From contig CBDCZR010000005.1 of NCBI GenBank assembly GCA_965224535.1, forward strand, positions 372,001 to 436,000: DNA of 64,000 nucleotides. Direction: 5' to 3'. Under the pieces are notes generated by a model. That model searched no databases. It was not told where the DNA came from and saw nothing but the letters and a program-made list of their open reading frames with translations. Below, one piece after another: positions 43,307 to 51,986 of this stretch. Each line of letters begins with the position of its first letter. Position 1 is the stretch's first letter. The position numbers and the translations under genes are program-made. Origin of the DNA: JBCDHN01 sp965224535 (GTDB taxonomy: Bacteria > Verrucomicrobiota > Verrucomicrobiia > Verrucomicrobiales > DEV007).

Positions 43307-44518
43307 TTAATCCTGCCACCACCCCAAATTCCGGCCAAATTGCAGCCATTTGGACGCCTCGCATCGGGCTTGCAGCTTTTCCAATTTTTCGGTGGGAGTC
43401 TGGCCCTCGTTGACGGTCAGTTTTCGGCTCAAACCGAGGATTTGCCCGAGCGCAACCCAGCGCGAGCGGCTAATTTTCGCACGCAGGCGGTTGAGGTCCT
43501 TCAGCGTGGAATTGTCCGCTTTCGCTTCGGATTCGCTGCGTTTCAATTCGCCAATTTTTTGGGCCAAAACCGCGGGATCGCGACTTTCGTTCACCAACGC
43601 GGCGCCCGGGTAACGATTCAACTCGTCCACGTCCAAATCCGCGACTAACGCGGCCACTTCGGCCTCATCCGCCCGCGCCGCCAGGTCCGCCAGCAAAACT
43701 TGGAGCAATCCCGGGTGCAGGGCGGAAACATTGTTCCACGCGGAACGCGCGTAGCGGTAAAATCGGGTCCGAATCGCGTCATCCTGGAATTCCGGGGCAA
43801 ATTGCCGGCACAAATCGAGGTTCATCCGCAGCATCTCGCGCAAAAGCGGCGCGGGCTCCACGTTCATGGTGTTGCTGGCGTGAACGCGGTAACGGAGCAG
43901 CGGCTCGCGGACGATTTTGAGCCGGCCACGCAGCGCCGCGCCGGCCAAAAAAAAGTAGTCGTGGTTAAAGCGATAGGGCCGGAACGGGTTTTCGCGAAGG
44001 TAGGCGGCGCGCGCGATGATGTTGCTGGTGGTGGCCGGAAAATTGGCCGCGCCCAGCCACGCGCACAAATCCACGTCGTCTCCGTCGCCAAGTTCCCACG
44101 CCGCGCGGAACCACTTGGCGCGGGAAGAGTCCTCCGCGAGCGGTTCGCCTTCGTCGTCGATGAGGTTTAATTCGCTGCAAACCACCGCGGTTTCGCCGTT
44201 GCGGAATTCCGGCTCGCAAACCTCGAACCGCGCCCCTACGTAGAGATCGTCGGAGTTGAGGATGCTCACCAATTCGCAATCGCCGGCCACCGTCTCGATC
44301 GCGCGATTGAGCGCGAGGTGCGCACCCGCGTTCTCCTGCGCAACGAGGCTCACACCCTCCTTTTCGAACGATCGGATCACCTCGGCCGAGCCGTCCGTCG
44401 ATCCGTCGTCGATCACCAAAAAACGGGCCGGAGGCCGCGTCTGCTTCAGCACGGATTCGATCGCGGCGCCGATGTAGCGCGCGTGGTTGTAGCACGGGAT
44501 GACTACGGCGATTTCCAT
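43307..44518 (-). CDS. family 2 glycosyltransferase
   Basis: 403 residues from ATG 44518. The frame reads on to 44758 but through the divergent gene's start region. The GT-A fold starts MEIAVVIPCYNHARYIGAAI, with FLVIDDGSTDGSAEVIRSFE, the DxD-like ILNSDDLYVGARFE, and NHDYFFLAGAALRGRLKIVRE. Residues ~330-400 form a coiled coil (LAQKIGELKRSESEAKADNS). It probably adds a sugar to a surface glycan or glycolipid; no glycan cluster surrounds it, so the acceptor is unknown. Confidence 0.9.
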   Translation of the reverse strand: MEIAVVIPCYNHARYIGAAIESVLKQTRPPARFLVIDDGSTDGSAEVIRSFEKEGVSLVAQENAGAHLALNRAIETVAGDCELVSILNSDDLYVGARFEVCEPEFRNGETAVVCSELNLIDDEGEPLAEDSSRAKWFRAAWELGDGDDVDLCAWLGAANFPATTSNIIARAAYLRENPFRPYRFNHDYFFLAGAALRGRLKIVREPLLRYRVHASNTMNVEPAPLLREMLRMNLDLCRQFAPEFQDDAIRTRFYRYARSAWNNVSALHPGLLQVLLADLAARADEAEVAALVADLDVDELNRYPGAALVNESRDPAVLAQKIGELKRSESEAKADNSTLKDLNRLRAKISRSRWVALGQILGLSRKLTVNEGQTPTEKLEKLQARCEASKWLQFGRNLGWWQD

Positions 44519-44626
44519 GGCGCCAAGAGAAGCCGGAAAGTTGGAACTGTCTACCCGGCGCAAATGATCCGTTGGAAGAAAGAAAACGTTGGCGGCGAGG
44601 CTCCGTTGCCACAACGTGATGCCGCT

Positions 44627-45466
44627 ATGAAGCTGTGCCGGAAAATCCTCCTCACCTTGTTGCTCCCCGTTTCGGCGATCTGCGCCGGCGAAGAACAGGA
44701 AGTCATCGCACTTTTTGAAAAAGCGGGAGCGCGAATCAACACCGATGAGGACGGCCACGCCATCAAGCTGTTTTCAGGCGGCAAACCACCGCACACCGTC
44801 GAAGACTTGCAGAAAATCGGCAAACTCAGCCACCTGGAACAGTTGGCGCTGAACGCTCCCCCCGCCGGAGATGAAGATTGGGGGTTTCTCAGCGAGCTAA
44901 GCAACCTGAAGCAGCTCACCATCTGGCACGGCAAGCACTTCAGCTCGTTGGCGCCGTTCAGCGGTTTGCCGATCGAAGGGCTGACGGCCGGCGGTTGCAT
45001 GGGAATCCGCAACTTGAACCAAAACAAGCCGCAAAAACAGCGCGACGCCATCCTCACCTTGCGCGATTTACCGAATTTGCAGCGGTTGAACCTGTATCAC
45101 TCGCCGCTGGCTCCGGACGACGCCCATCTCGCCCACATTGCCGCGCAATTTCCCAAACTCGTCGATCTCAAGCTGGATTTTGCTTCTCCGCGGGGCACGG
45201 AAACCAACATCACTCCGGACGGTTTGCGCAAATTGGCCGCGCTGCCGCTGGAGGTCATGAGTTTGGAGAACGTGGGCACGTTTACGGCCGAGCACATGAA
45301 GGCAATCGCGGAAATCGAGACTTTGGAGGCGGTTTTGATCGATGCTCGCCGCGGCGGAGTTGATACGGCGCCGTTGGTCGCGGCGCTGAAAGAAGCGCGG
45401 CCGGAATTGGAGGTGCAAGTGGCCGCGGAAGGCGCCCAGGGTCCGCCGCGCCGGAGCCGGAAGTAA
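44627..45466 (+). CDS. exported leucine-rich-repeat-type protein
   Basis: 279 residues from ATG 44627. Signal peptide MKLCRKILLTLLLPVSAICA. A run of irregular ~25-residue LRR-like units follows: IGKLSHLEQLALN, LSELSNLKQLTIW, LRDLPNLQRLNLY, AAQFPKLVDLKLDF, LAALPLEVMSLENV, IAEIETLEAVLIDA. A basic/proline tail (GPPRRSRK) ends it. Such proteins are numerous in PVC genomes and are assumed to bind proteins or glycans outside the cell. It diverges from the glycosyltransferase gene with a 108-bp shared promoter region. Confidence 0.8.
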   Translation: MKLCRKILLTLLLPVSAICAGEEQEVIALFEKAGARINTDEDGHAIKLFSGGKPPHTVEDLQKIGKLSHLEQLALNAPPAGDEDWGFLSELSNLKQLTIWHGKHFSSLAPFSGLPIEGLTAGGCMGIRNLNQNKPQKQRDAILTLRDLPNLQRLNLYHSPLAPDDAHLAHIAAQFPKLVDLKLDFASPRGTETNITPDGLRKLAALPLEVMSLENVGTFTAEHMKAIAEIETLEAVLIDARRGGVDTAPLVAALKEARPELEVQVAAEGAQGPPRRSRK

Positions 45467-45487
45467 GGACGCTCCAACGCAGTTTTG

Positions 45488-45583
45488 ATGGTAAAAACCG
45501 CTGCGATCACGGCCCTAGTTGCCGTCGTCCTGTCGATGGCCTTTCCCAATCCCCGTCCGCGCGGCGAGCAGAAACGCGCTTGA
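45488..45583 (+). CDS. 31-residue possible exported micro-protein
   Basis: ATG 45488 to TGA 45583: a basic start (MVKT), a hydrophobic stretch AAITALVAVVLSMAF and a Pro/Arg-rich tail (PNPRPRGEQKRA). It lies 21 bp after the LRR gene and 30 bp before an SDR gene on the same strand. It reads like a signal peptide or single-helix protein; a chance open frame cannot be excluded. Confidence 0.35.
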   Translation: MVKTAAITALVAVVLSMAFPNPRPRGEQKRA

Positions 45584-45613
45584 GCTTCAATCCTGGCCGC
45601 GCACAGTTTGGCC

Positions 45614-46357
45614 ATGGCCACTTATCACGATCTGGATGGCGCGACCACTCTGATTACCGGCGGTGCGAACGGCATCGGCGAGGCGATGGTTCGCGCGTTC
45701 CGCAATCAGGGCTCCACCGTTTTCTTCTGCGATTTTGACGAGGATGCCGGGAAGGCGTTGGCAAAGGATTCCGGCGCCAGGTTTACCCGCGTAGACTTGC
45801 GAAGTGAGGCGGAAATCGTGGATTGGGTCGGCGCAGCGGCCAAGGATTGCGGCGAAATCCACGTTTTAGTCAACAACGCGGCGCGCGATCCCAGGACGAA
45901 GCTGGAGGAACAGTCCGTGGCGGATTGGGACGACCTGATGGCGACGAATTTGCGCCCTCACATGCTCACCGCGCGCGAAGCCGTGCCTCACATGCCGGAA
46001 GGCGCCTCGATCGTGAATTTTTCGAGCATCGTCTTCGAACTCGGCATGCAACCCATGGCCGCCTACGTCGCCACGAAATCGGCGATCCAGGGCCTAACGC
46101 GCTCGCTGGGACGCGAATTGGGCCCGAAACGCATCCGCGTCAACGCGATTTCCCCCGGCTGGATCATGACCGAGCGCCAGAAGCGCGAGTTCGCCACCGA
46201 TGAGGCCGTCCAGCGCCTCCAGGGCGATTTGCAGTCCATCCCCGATCTGCTGCAACCGGCGGATATTGCCGAGGTGACGCTTTTTTTGGCCAGCCGCGTC
46301 AGCAACGCCATCACCGGTCAGGAAATTGTGGCGGACCATGGTTGGGTGCACTCCTAA
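45614..46357 (+). CDS. short-chain dehydrogenase/reductase
   Basis: 247 residues from ATG 45614. Dinucleotide motif TLITGGANGIGEAMVRAF, VLVNNAARDPRTKLEEQ, catalytic Ser in SIVNFSSIVF, YVATKSAIQGLTRSLGREL with the Tyr/Lys pair, and a C-terminal ITGQEIVADHGWVHS. Classical SDR of unknown substrate, related in type to the one at 21139 but not a close copy. Confidence 0.92.
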   Translation: MATYHDLDGATTLITGGANGIGEAMVRAFRNQGSTVFFCDFDEDAGKALAKDSGARFTRVDLRSEAEIVDWVGAAAKDCGEIHVLVNNAARDPRTKLEEQSVADWDDLMATNLRPHMLTAREAVPHMPEGASIVNFSSIVFELGMQPMAAYVATKSAIQGLTRSLGRELGPKRIRVNAISPGWIMTERQKREFATDEAVQRLQGDLQSIPDLLQPADIAEVTLFLASRVSNAITGQEIVADHGWVHS

Positions 46358-46513
46358 CGTGTACAAGAGAATAGCGGCATGTCAGAGAGCCTGCTGAGGA
46401 TTGTACTCCACGCCTATTTCGATGATTTAACGGGTATTTCCGTAATTTTGAGACGATTTTCGATCAAAATTAAGGTTTGCATCTGGCTCCGGAACTTTTA
46501 ATGCGTTGGTATC

Positions 46514-47941
46514 ATGCACGATCTTCTCAACCTCAAGCAGGAGCTTGAAGATTCGCCCGAGAACCTGAATCTGTGGCTGCTTTACGGCCAAGTATGCGCC
46601 AATAATGAGGCGCTGGATGAGGCTCGGGCGGCCTACGAGCGCGCTCACTCGCTGGACCCGCAAAACCCGGAGGCGTTGCTCGGCATCGCCAAGGTCCTCT
46701 TCCAGCAGGGCAATTTTTCGGAGGCTGAGGTTCGCGCCCAGAGCCTCGCCAGCCGCTACCCGAGTTTTGCCCACGTTCAACTGCTGTTGAGCCGGATTTA
46801 CCTGGCCGAGGAAGACTTGGCCAAGTCCGTGGAGCACTATGAGCTGGCGCGCGGCCTGAGCAAGAGCGTCGCGGACAAGGATCTGGAGGCCGAGCTGGCG
46901 TTTCGCGGGCACAAGGTCGGCAAGCGCGGTGGCGGCGAAGATCGGCCCCGCCTGGTAGCCAACGCCGGCTGGGAATCAACCGAGGACATGGATTTCGGCT
47001 TCAACCCGGACCCCTTCGACGACGAATTTGCCGGTTTTGAGCCCAATGGTCTCGAGCAGGAGGAATTCGACTTCATCGACGACGAGGAGCTGTTCAGCTT
47101 CGAGGAATTCGAGCGGCCCAAGGGCAAGTTTTCCGACGTTGCCGGCATGGACGACGTAAAGGACGAGCTGCTGATGAAGCTGGTTTACCCTTACCAGTAT
47201 CAGGAGCTGTTCATGAGCTACGGCAAAAAAGCGGGAGGCGGCGTGCTGCTTTACGGCCCTCCCGGTTGCGGAAAATCCTTGGTCTGCCGCGGCCTGGCCG
47301 GAGAGACCGATGCGGCGTTTTACACCGTGAGGCTGCATCAGGTGCTGGAGATGTACATCGGTTGCAGCGAAAAAAATCTCAACAGCATCTTCCAAATGGC
47401 GCGCGAAAACGCGCCGGCGGTCATTTTCATCGACGAACTGGATGCCCTGGGCGCCGACCGCGGAGATTTGAAGCAAAACGCGGCCCGGACCGTGGTGAAC
47501 CAGTTTTTGATGGAATTGGACGGTCACGACGACGCCAACGAAGGCATTTTGGTCATTGCCGCGACGAGCGCAATTTGGAACGTGGATTCCGCGTTTTTGC
47601 GGCCCGGCCGCTTCGACCGGCGCATCTACGTGCCCCCGCCGGACGACGCTTCGCGCCAGAAAATCCTGAAAATGCAGGCCAAAGCGCGCCCGGCCGCCAA
47701 CCTCGACGTTGCGGCCCTTTCCGCCAAGCTGGAGGACTATTCAGGCGCGGACATTGCCCAAGTTTTCGACCTGGCGGTGGAAGACGCCCTGCGCCTGGCC
47801 ATGAAAAAGCACGAACTGGTGCCCCTCACCACCGGGATGCTGATTTCCGCGATCGAGCGGATCGAGCCCTCCATTCCCCTGTGGCGCGAGCAGCAGCAGC
47901 GCCGGCAAGCGGGCTTGGAAGCGGCGTCGTGGGCCTCGTAG
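46514..47941 (+). CDS. TPR-linked AAA+ ATPase (Cdc48/FtsH-like module)
   Basis: 475 residues. Residues ~1-130 are TPR-like helical repeats (NLWLLYGQVCANNEALDEAR, PEALLGIAKVLFQQGNFSEA, SFAHVQLLLSRIYLAEEDLA). Next is an acidic linker (~155-200, DFGFNPDPFDDEFAGFEP), then one AAA+ domain: DVAGMDDVKDELLMKL, Walker A GPPGCGKS (248-255), Walker B VIFIDELD (303-310), sensor AATS, Arg fingers in FLRPGRFDRR, and a lid with YSGADIAQVFDLAVEDAL. There is no protease or membrane domain. It should be a hexameric unfoldase whose TPR region recruits clients. Spacing of 25 bp to the downstream pyrophosphatase suggests co-transcription. Confidence 0.9.
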   Translation: MHDLLNLKQELEDSPENLNLWLLYGQVCANNEALDEARAAYERAHSLDPQNPEALLGIAKVLFQQGNFSEAEVRAQSLASRYPSFAHVQLLLSRIYLAEEDLAKSVEHYELARGLSKSVADKDLEAELAFRGHKVGKRGGGEDRPRLVANAGWESTEDMDFGFNPDPFDDEFAGFEPNGLEQEEFDFIDDEELFSFEEFERPKGKFSDVAGMDDVKDELLMKLVYPYQYQELFMSYGKKAGGGVLLYGPPGCGKSLVCRGLAGETDAAFYTVRLHQVLEMYIGCSEKNLNSIFQMARENAPAVIFIDELDALGADRGDLKQNAARTVVNQFLMELDGHDDANEGILVIAATSAIWNVDSAFLRPGRFDRRIYVPPPDDASRQKILKMQAKARPAANLDVAALSAKLEDYSGADIAQVFDLAVEDALRLAMKKHELVPLTTGMLISAIERIEPSIPLWREQQQRRQAGLEAASWAS

Positions 47942-47966
47942 CCCGCACCGCCACGCCACCACAAAA

Positions 47967-49649
47967 ATGACGGTGGAAATGAGCCCGGCCGCTAACCCCG
48001 TTTGCGTCATTGGCCACCGCAACCCGGATACCGACGCCATTTGCGCGGCCATCGCCTATGCGGACCTGTTGCAACGCACCCGAATGCCGGAAGCCGTCGC
48101 CGTGCGTTGCGGAACGGTGACGGCGCGGACGGAATGGGTGCTGAAAAAAGCGGGCGTTGAGATTCCGGAGCTGGTCATGGACGTCCGGCTCAACGTCGGC
48201 GCGCTCGGCACGCAAACCATCGCCACTGCAGCCTCGCACGAGAGCTTTTTGGACGTGTATCAGCGCATGATTTGGGGAGGCTACCGCAGCATCCCCATCG
48301 TGGAGGGCGAAAACCAGTTGGTCGGCATGCTCTCGCTGCAAGACTTGCTCAAACTGCTGCTGCCGGTCGGCGAATCGCCCGAGCGCATGCGGGTGGTGCG
48401 GACCAGCCTGGCCAATGTGATTCGCGCGCTCAGCGGAAAGGCCGTCGTCGCTAACGGGGACCCGGAAACGGAGGAGGATCTCGTAGTCATGGTGGCCGCC
48501 AGCAGCGAGGAGATCATGAGCCAGCGCATGGAGCAATTTCCCGCCGAGCAACTCTTCCTCATCACCGGCGACCGGGCCAACGTGCAAAAACTGGCCGCCC
48601 AACGCGGCGTGCGCGCGCTGCTGGTAACCGGCGGCGCCGGCGTTTCGGATGAAGTGGCGCGCGTGGCCGGCGAAAACGGCGTATCCATCATCACCACCAG
48701 CCACGATACCGCCAGCTCCATCCAGTTCATCCGCGGTTCCCGCCGCATTGAGGAAGCCATTTCGTCGGATTTCGTGTGCTACGAGGCCGATGCGCTGGCC
48801 GCGACGGTGCAGGCCGAAGTGCGCGGTTCGGCTCAATCCCTCTTTCCGGTGGTGGATGGCGATGGCCGGCTAACCGGCGTCTTTTCGCGCTCGGACTTGA
48901 TCGATCTGCCCGCCCCGCGCCTGGTCCTGGTGGATCACAACGAGTTCTCCCAAGCCGTGACCGGCGCGGAGGACGCCCAAATCCTGGAAGTCATCGATCA
49001 CCACCGCTTGAGCGGCAATCTCACCTCCAAGGAGCCCATCCGCTTCATCAACCTGCCCGTCGGCTCCACATCCACCATCGTGGGGCGTCTTTTTTGGGAT
49101 CAAGGCCTCATTCCCACGCGATCCATCGCCGTCTGCCTGTGTGCCGGCCTCATTTCCGATACGCTCAAGCTCACCTCCCCCACCACCACGGACGAAGATC
49201 GCAAAGTGCTGGATTGGCTGGCAAAAATTGCCGAAATCAACGTCGATGACTTTGCCGAAGAATTCTTTGCCGCCGGTTCCGTGCTCAAAACCTCCTCCCC
49301 GGCCGATGCACTGGGCAGCGACCGCAAGGAATACACCGAAAGCGGCTACCGCGTCAGTATCTCCCAGATTGAGGAGCAGGGATTGAGCCATTTTTGGCCC
49401 GCGCAAGACGTCCTGGAAGCCGAGCTGAAAAAGCTGGTCGCCAGCCACGGGCTCGACATCGCCTGCGTCATGGTGACCGACATCGGCCGACACTACAGCG
49501 TGCTCTTGATCGAGGCTCCCGAGGTAGTTTTGGCGCGCATCGACTACCCGAAGAAGGATTCCGGCGTCTACGAGATGGACGGCGTGGTTAGCCGCAAAAA
49601 GCAGCTTTTTCCCTGGCTGTGCCGGTTGCTCTCCGCCATCCCGAAATAG
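47967..49649 (+). CDS. ppaC: manganese-dependent inorganic pyrophosphatase with CBS-DRTGG-CBS insert
   Basis: 560 residues. DHH/DHHA2 family II pyrophosphatase: VIGHRNPDTDAICAAIAYAD, LVLVDHNEFSQAV, EVIDHHR, and the C-terminal substrate-binding SRKKQLFPWL. Between the first and second catalytic blocks (~70-315) lies the regulatory insert: CBS (SFLDVYQRMIWGGYRSIPIV), a DRTGG domain, and a second CBS (SLFPVVDGDGRLTGVFSRSD). Enzymes with this insert are controlled by adenine nucleotides, including Ap4A-type ligands in some. It pulls biosynthetic reactions forward by removing PPi. Confidence 0.95.
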   Translation: MTVEMSPAANPVCVIGHRNPDTDAICAAIAYADLLQRTRMPEAVAVRCGTVTARTEWVLKKAGVEIPELVMDVRLNVGALGTQTIATAASHESFLDVYQRMIWGGYRSIPIVEGENQLVGMLSLQDLLKLLLPVGESPERMRVVRTSLANVIRALSGKAVVANGDPETEEDLVVMVAASSEEIMSQRMEQFPAEQLFLITGDRANVQKLAAQRGVRALLVTGGAGVSDEVARVAGENGVSIITTSHDTASSIQFIRGSRRIEEAISSDFVCYEADALAATVQAEVRGSAQSLFPVVDGDGRLTGVFSRSDLIDLPAPRLVLVDHNEFSQAVTGAEDAQILEVIDHHRLSGNLTSKEPIRFINLPVGSTSTIVGRLFWDQGLIPTRSIAVCLCAGLISDTLKLTSPTTTDEDRKVLDWLAKIAEINVDDFAEEFFAAGSVLKTSSPADALGSDRKEYTESGYRVSISQIEEQGLSHFWPAQDVLEAELKKLVASHGLDIACVMVTDIGRHYSVLLIEAPEVVLARIDYPKKDSGVYEMDGVVSRKKQLFPWLCRLLSAIPK

Positions 49650-49760
49650 GACGGGCTTGAAGGATCGGCCGCCACGCAATTTCTTCGCTCGATCTCACTT
49701 CCGCCTTGCGTCGCGCCCACCCCAGGCTAGGTTCGTGGCCCTAACAATCCAACCAAAATC

Positions 49761-50261
49761 ATGAGCATGTTTTCCGATTTAATGGGCAAAATCTTTGGCG
49801 AAGAAGATGAAGCCGAAAAGCCCAAAACCACCAAAAAAACGGCTAAATCCGCCAAGTCCGCGAAGCCGGCCTTCGAAATCAAAGACACCTCCGAGCTGGA
49901 AGCCGTAACGGGTTCGGCCAAAAAGGCCGCAAAGAAGTCAGCCGCCAAAAAAGCTGCGAAAAAGAAGAAAGCCGCCAGATCCGCGGCCAATCCGGTTGAC
50001 GTCGCCAAATTGCTCGACCGCAAGGCCAGGGCCCGCGCCAAAGAAGGCCTCGACTGGCGCAAATCGATCGTGGATCTCATGAAACTGTGCGGGATGAACA
50101 GCAGCTTCGCCTCGCGCAAAGAATTAGCCATCGAGCTGGGCTATCCACGCAAAGACGCCGTCGGCTCCAAGTCCGCGAAGATGAATATCTGGCTGCACAA
50201 GCAAATGATGCGCCAAATCATCGCCAACGGCGGCAAGGTGCCCAAGAAGCTGCTGGATTGA
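49761..50261 (+). CDS. DUF3597-domain protein with histone-H1-like Lys/Ala linker
   Basis: 166 residues. N-terminal MSMFSDLMGKIFGEEDEAEK is typical of the family. A low-complexity region (~45-75, KKAAKKSAAKKAAKKKKAAR) resembles bacterial H1/AlgP-like tails. The C-terminal DUF3597 helical domain runs LDWRKSIVDLMKLCGMNSSF, KELAIELGYPRKDAVGSKSA, MNIWLHKQMMRQIIANGGKV. The fold is LysM-neighbouring or DNA-associated in other proteins, but its function is unknown. The basic linker could bind DNA or membranes. Confidence 0.85.
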   Translation: MSMFSDLMGKIFGEEDEAEKPKTTKKTAKSAKSAKPAFEIKDTSELEAVTGSAKKAAKKSAAKKAAKKKKAARSAANPVDVAKLLDRKARARAKEGLDWRKSIVDLMKLCGMNSSFASRKELAIELGYPRKDAVGSKSAKMNIWLHKQMMRQIIANGGKVPKKLLD

Positions 50262-50458
50262 CGCGGATCGGGATGGCGATCGCGTCGATAATTTGGCGTC
50301 CTTGGCCAAAGCTGGGGCGTTGACCACGAACAGCGCGCCGAGTTGGACGAACACGAGAACGCAGCCGGCATGTTGGAATTGCTGCGAAGCGAAGCCTGGG
50401 TTGGCTTTGCCGAAAACTGGCTGATCGCTTATCGATCAGCCCGTCAAGCGGCTAGTGA
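50262..50458. other. intergenic DNA with hairpin and possible gene remnant
   Basis: A plus-strand frame of ~55 codons (about 50292-50462) encodes a protein-like stretch (RAELDEHENAAGMLELLRSE, AWVGFAENWLIAYRSARQAA) but has no convincing start, so it may be the end of a decayed gene. A perfect hairpin GCTGATCG-CTTAT-CGATCAGC (50420-50440) lies inside it. The element copy at 50459 follows immediately. Confidence 0.3.
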
Positions 50459-50623
50459 CTAGCCTGCTGCGGCTTGCTGCGGCGCATTCTGCCTGCGTTC
50501 CGCGCGAAATTCGCCTTGGACAGTGTGTCCTCACACAGCCCGGCGGCAAATTGCGCGCGCGCCTTGGCAGAACGCGTCCAGAGCGGCGCCTCGCGACGAA
50601 AACCCGTGAGAAATGCAGGCTAG
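50459..50623. mobile_element. MITE-like inverted-repeat element, copy 1 (left end deleted)
   Basis: 165 bp, nearly identical to copy 2 (56667-56850) over the internal ~130 bp. The right end is GAAAACCCGTGAGAAATGCAGGCTAG. The left end begins CTAGCCTG and then jumps into the interior, having lost about 20 bp of the inverted repeat. Both ends carry CTAG. No coding capacity. Confidence 0.8.
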
Positions 50624-50649
50624 GGGATTTGACGCGGATTTTGACCCCG

Positions 50650-51651
50650 TTACCGCCCCAATTTCGCGATTTCCTCCTCGATGTGCGGGTTGACCTGGTG
50701 GTGGATCGACTCCGCCGCGACCCGAATCGCGTTCATGATGGCGACTTCGTTGCTCGAGCCGTGCCCGATGATCGAAACGCCGCCAACTCCCAGCAACGGG
50801 CTCCCACCCACGGTGTCGTAGCTGGTGCGTTTTTTGACCTTGGAAAACGCCGGTTTGGCCAGCAATCCACCCATCAAACTGAGCGGATTCGAGCCCACGG
50901 CTTCGCGCAGCAGCTTGCCGACCATCTTTGCGGTGGCTTCGCAACTTTTCAGGATGACGTTGCCGACAAATCCGTCGCAAACGGTGACGTGCAGCGGTTT
51001 GGCGAACAAATCGTGGCCTTCCACGTTGCCCACGAAATTGATGTCGGCTTCCTTAAGCAAGGCGAACACTTCCTTGGTGAAATCGGTGCCTTTTTCGTCC
51101 TCCTCGCCCACGGACATGAGGCCCACCACCGGTTTGGCGATTCCCTGGACGTGCTTGGCGTAAACCGTGCCCATCACCGCGTAATCCACCAGGTGCCTGG
51201 CTTTGGCGTGGACGTTGGCGCCGGCGTCCAGAATGTTGTTGGGGCCAAATTCGTTCGGCAGCGGCGAGGCGATCCCCGGCATTTCCACCCCGCCCAGACT
51301 GCGCAGTTTGATCCGCGAAGCCGCGACCATGGCCCCGGTGTTGCCCGCGCTGATGACCGCCTGGGCGGCGCCGGTTTTCACCAGGTCAACCGCCACGCTC
51401 ATCGAGGAATTTTTCTTCCGGCGCACGGCTTTGAGCCCGGATTCGCTCATCTGCACCACTTCCGGCGCGTGAACGATCTCCAGGCGCGCGTCAGCGGCGT
51501 TTGCAGCGCGCATTTCGGCCTCGATGACCGGTTCGTCGCCCACCAGGTAGAGCCGTTTGATGCGCGGAAACGCCTCCAGGGCCATGAGAGCCCCGGAAAT
51601 TGTGACCCGGGGGGCGGAATCTCCCCCCATGGCGTCGAGAGCAATTTTCAC
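50650..51651 (-). CDS. plsX: phosphate acyltransferase PlsX
   Basis: 333 residues. KIALDAMGGDSAPRVTISGA at the N-terminus, VDLVKTGAAQAVISAGNTGA, PNEFGPNNILDAGANV, MSVGEEDEKG, NFVGNVEGHDLF and TVCDGFVGNVILKSCEATAK. It converts acyl-ACP to acyl-phosphate for phospholipid synthesis. It follows rpmF on the same strand (106 bp gap), the common yceD-rpmF-plsX order; fabH is not next to it. Confidence 0.98.
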   Translation of the reverse strand: MKIALDAMGGDSAPRVTISGALMALEAFPRIKRLYLVGDEPVIEAEMRAANAADARLEIVHAPEVVQMSESGLKAVRRKKNSSMSVAVDLVKTGAAQAVISAGNTGAMVAASRIKLRSLGGVEMPGIASPLPNEFGPNNILDAGANVHAKARHLVDYAVMGTVYAKHVQGIAKPVVGLMSVGEEDEKGTDFTKEVFALLKEADINFVGNVEGHDLFAKPLHVTVCDGFVGNVILKSCEATAKMVGKLLREAVGSNPLSLMGGLLAKPAFSKVKKRTSYDTVGGSPLLGVGGVSIIGHGSSNEVAIMNAIRVAAESIHHQVNPHIEEEIAKLGR

Positions 51652-51757
51652 GGGTCAAATTCCAGGTCCCGGGCGCCAAATGACAAGTTCCAAATTCAAA
51701 ACGGCTTGGGCGTGGAACATTAGGGATTTGGCTCCTGAAATTTGGAACTTTTCCGCG

Positions 51758-51943
51758 TCACAGTTCCACGTCCACCTCCATCACTTGCCGGTCGCGGTAG
51801 TAGCCGCAGGAGGGACAGGCGATGTGACCGGGCTTGGCGCTACCGCACTCCGGGCAGGGTTGAAATTTAGGCGCATGCCAGCGTTTTGAGGCGCGGCGCA
51901 TGCGTTTTTTGGATTTGGAGGTTCTGCGTTTTGGGACGGCCAT
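51758..51943 (-). CDS. rpmF: 50S ribosomal protein L32
   Basis: 61 residues. MAVPKRRTSKSKKRMRRAS with a zinc ribbon (CPECGSAKPGHIACPSCGYY) and a C-terminal RQVMEVDVEL. Normal length. It lies 43 bp after the yceD-like gene. Confidence 0.97.
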   Translation of the reverse strand: MAVPKRRTSKSKKRMRRASKRWHAPKFQPCPECGSAKPGHIACPSCGYYRDRQVMEVDVEL

Positions 51944-51986
51944 GGGACTAAAAATTCAAGGTTCGGAAATCTGGCGGGTTGCACGC

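Noticed and set aside
50420..50440. Terminator hairpin after the DUF3597 gene
   Set aside because: Perfect 8-bp stem but no T-run and it lies 160 bp away inside a possible gene remnant.
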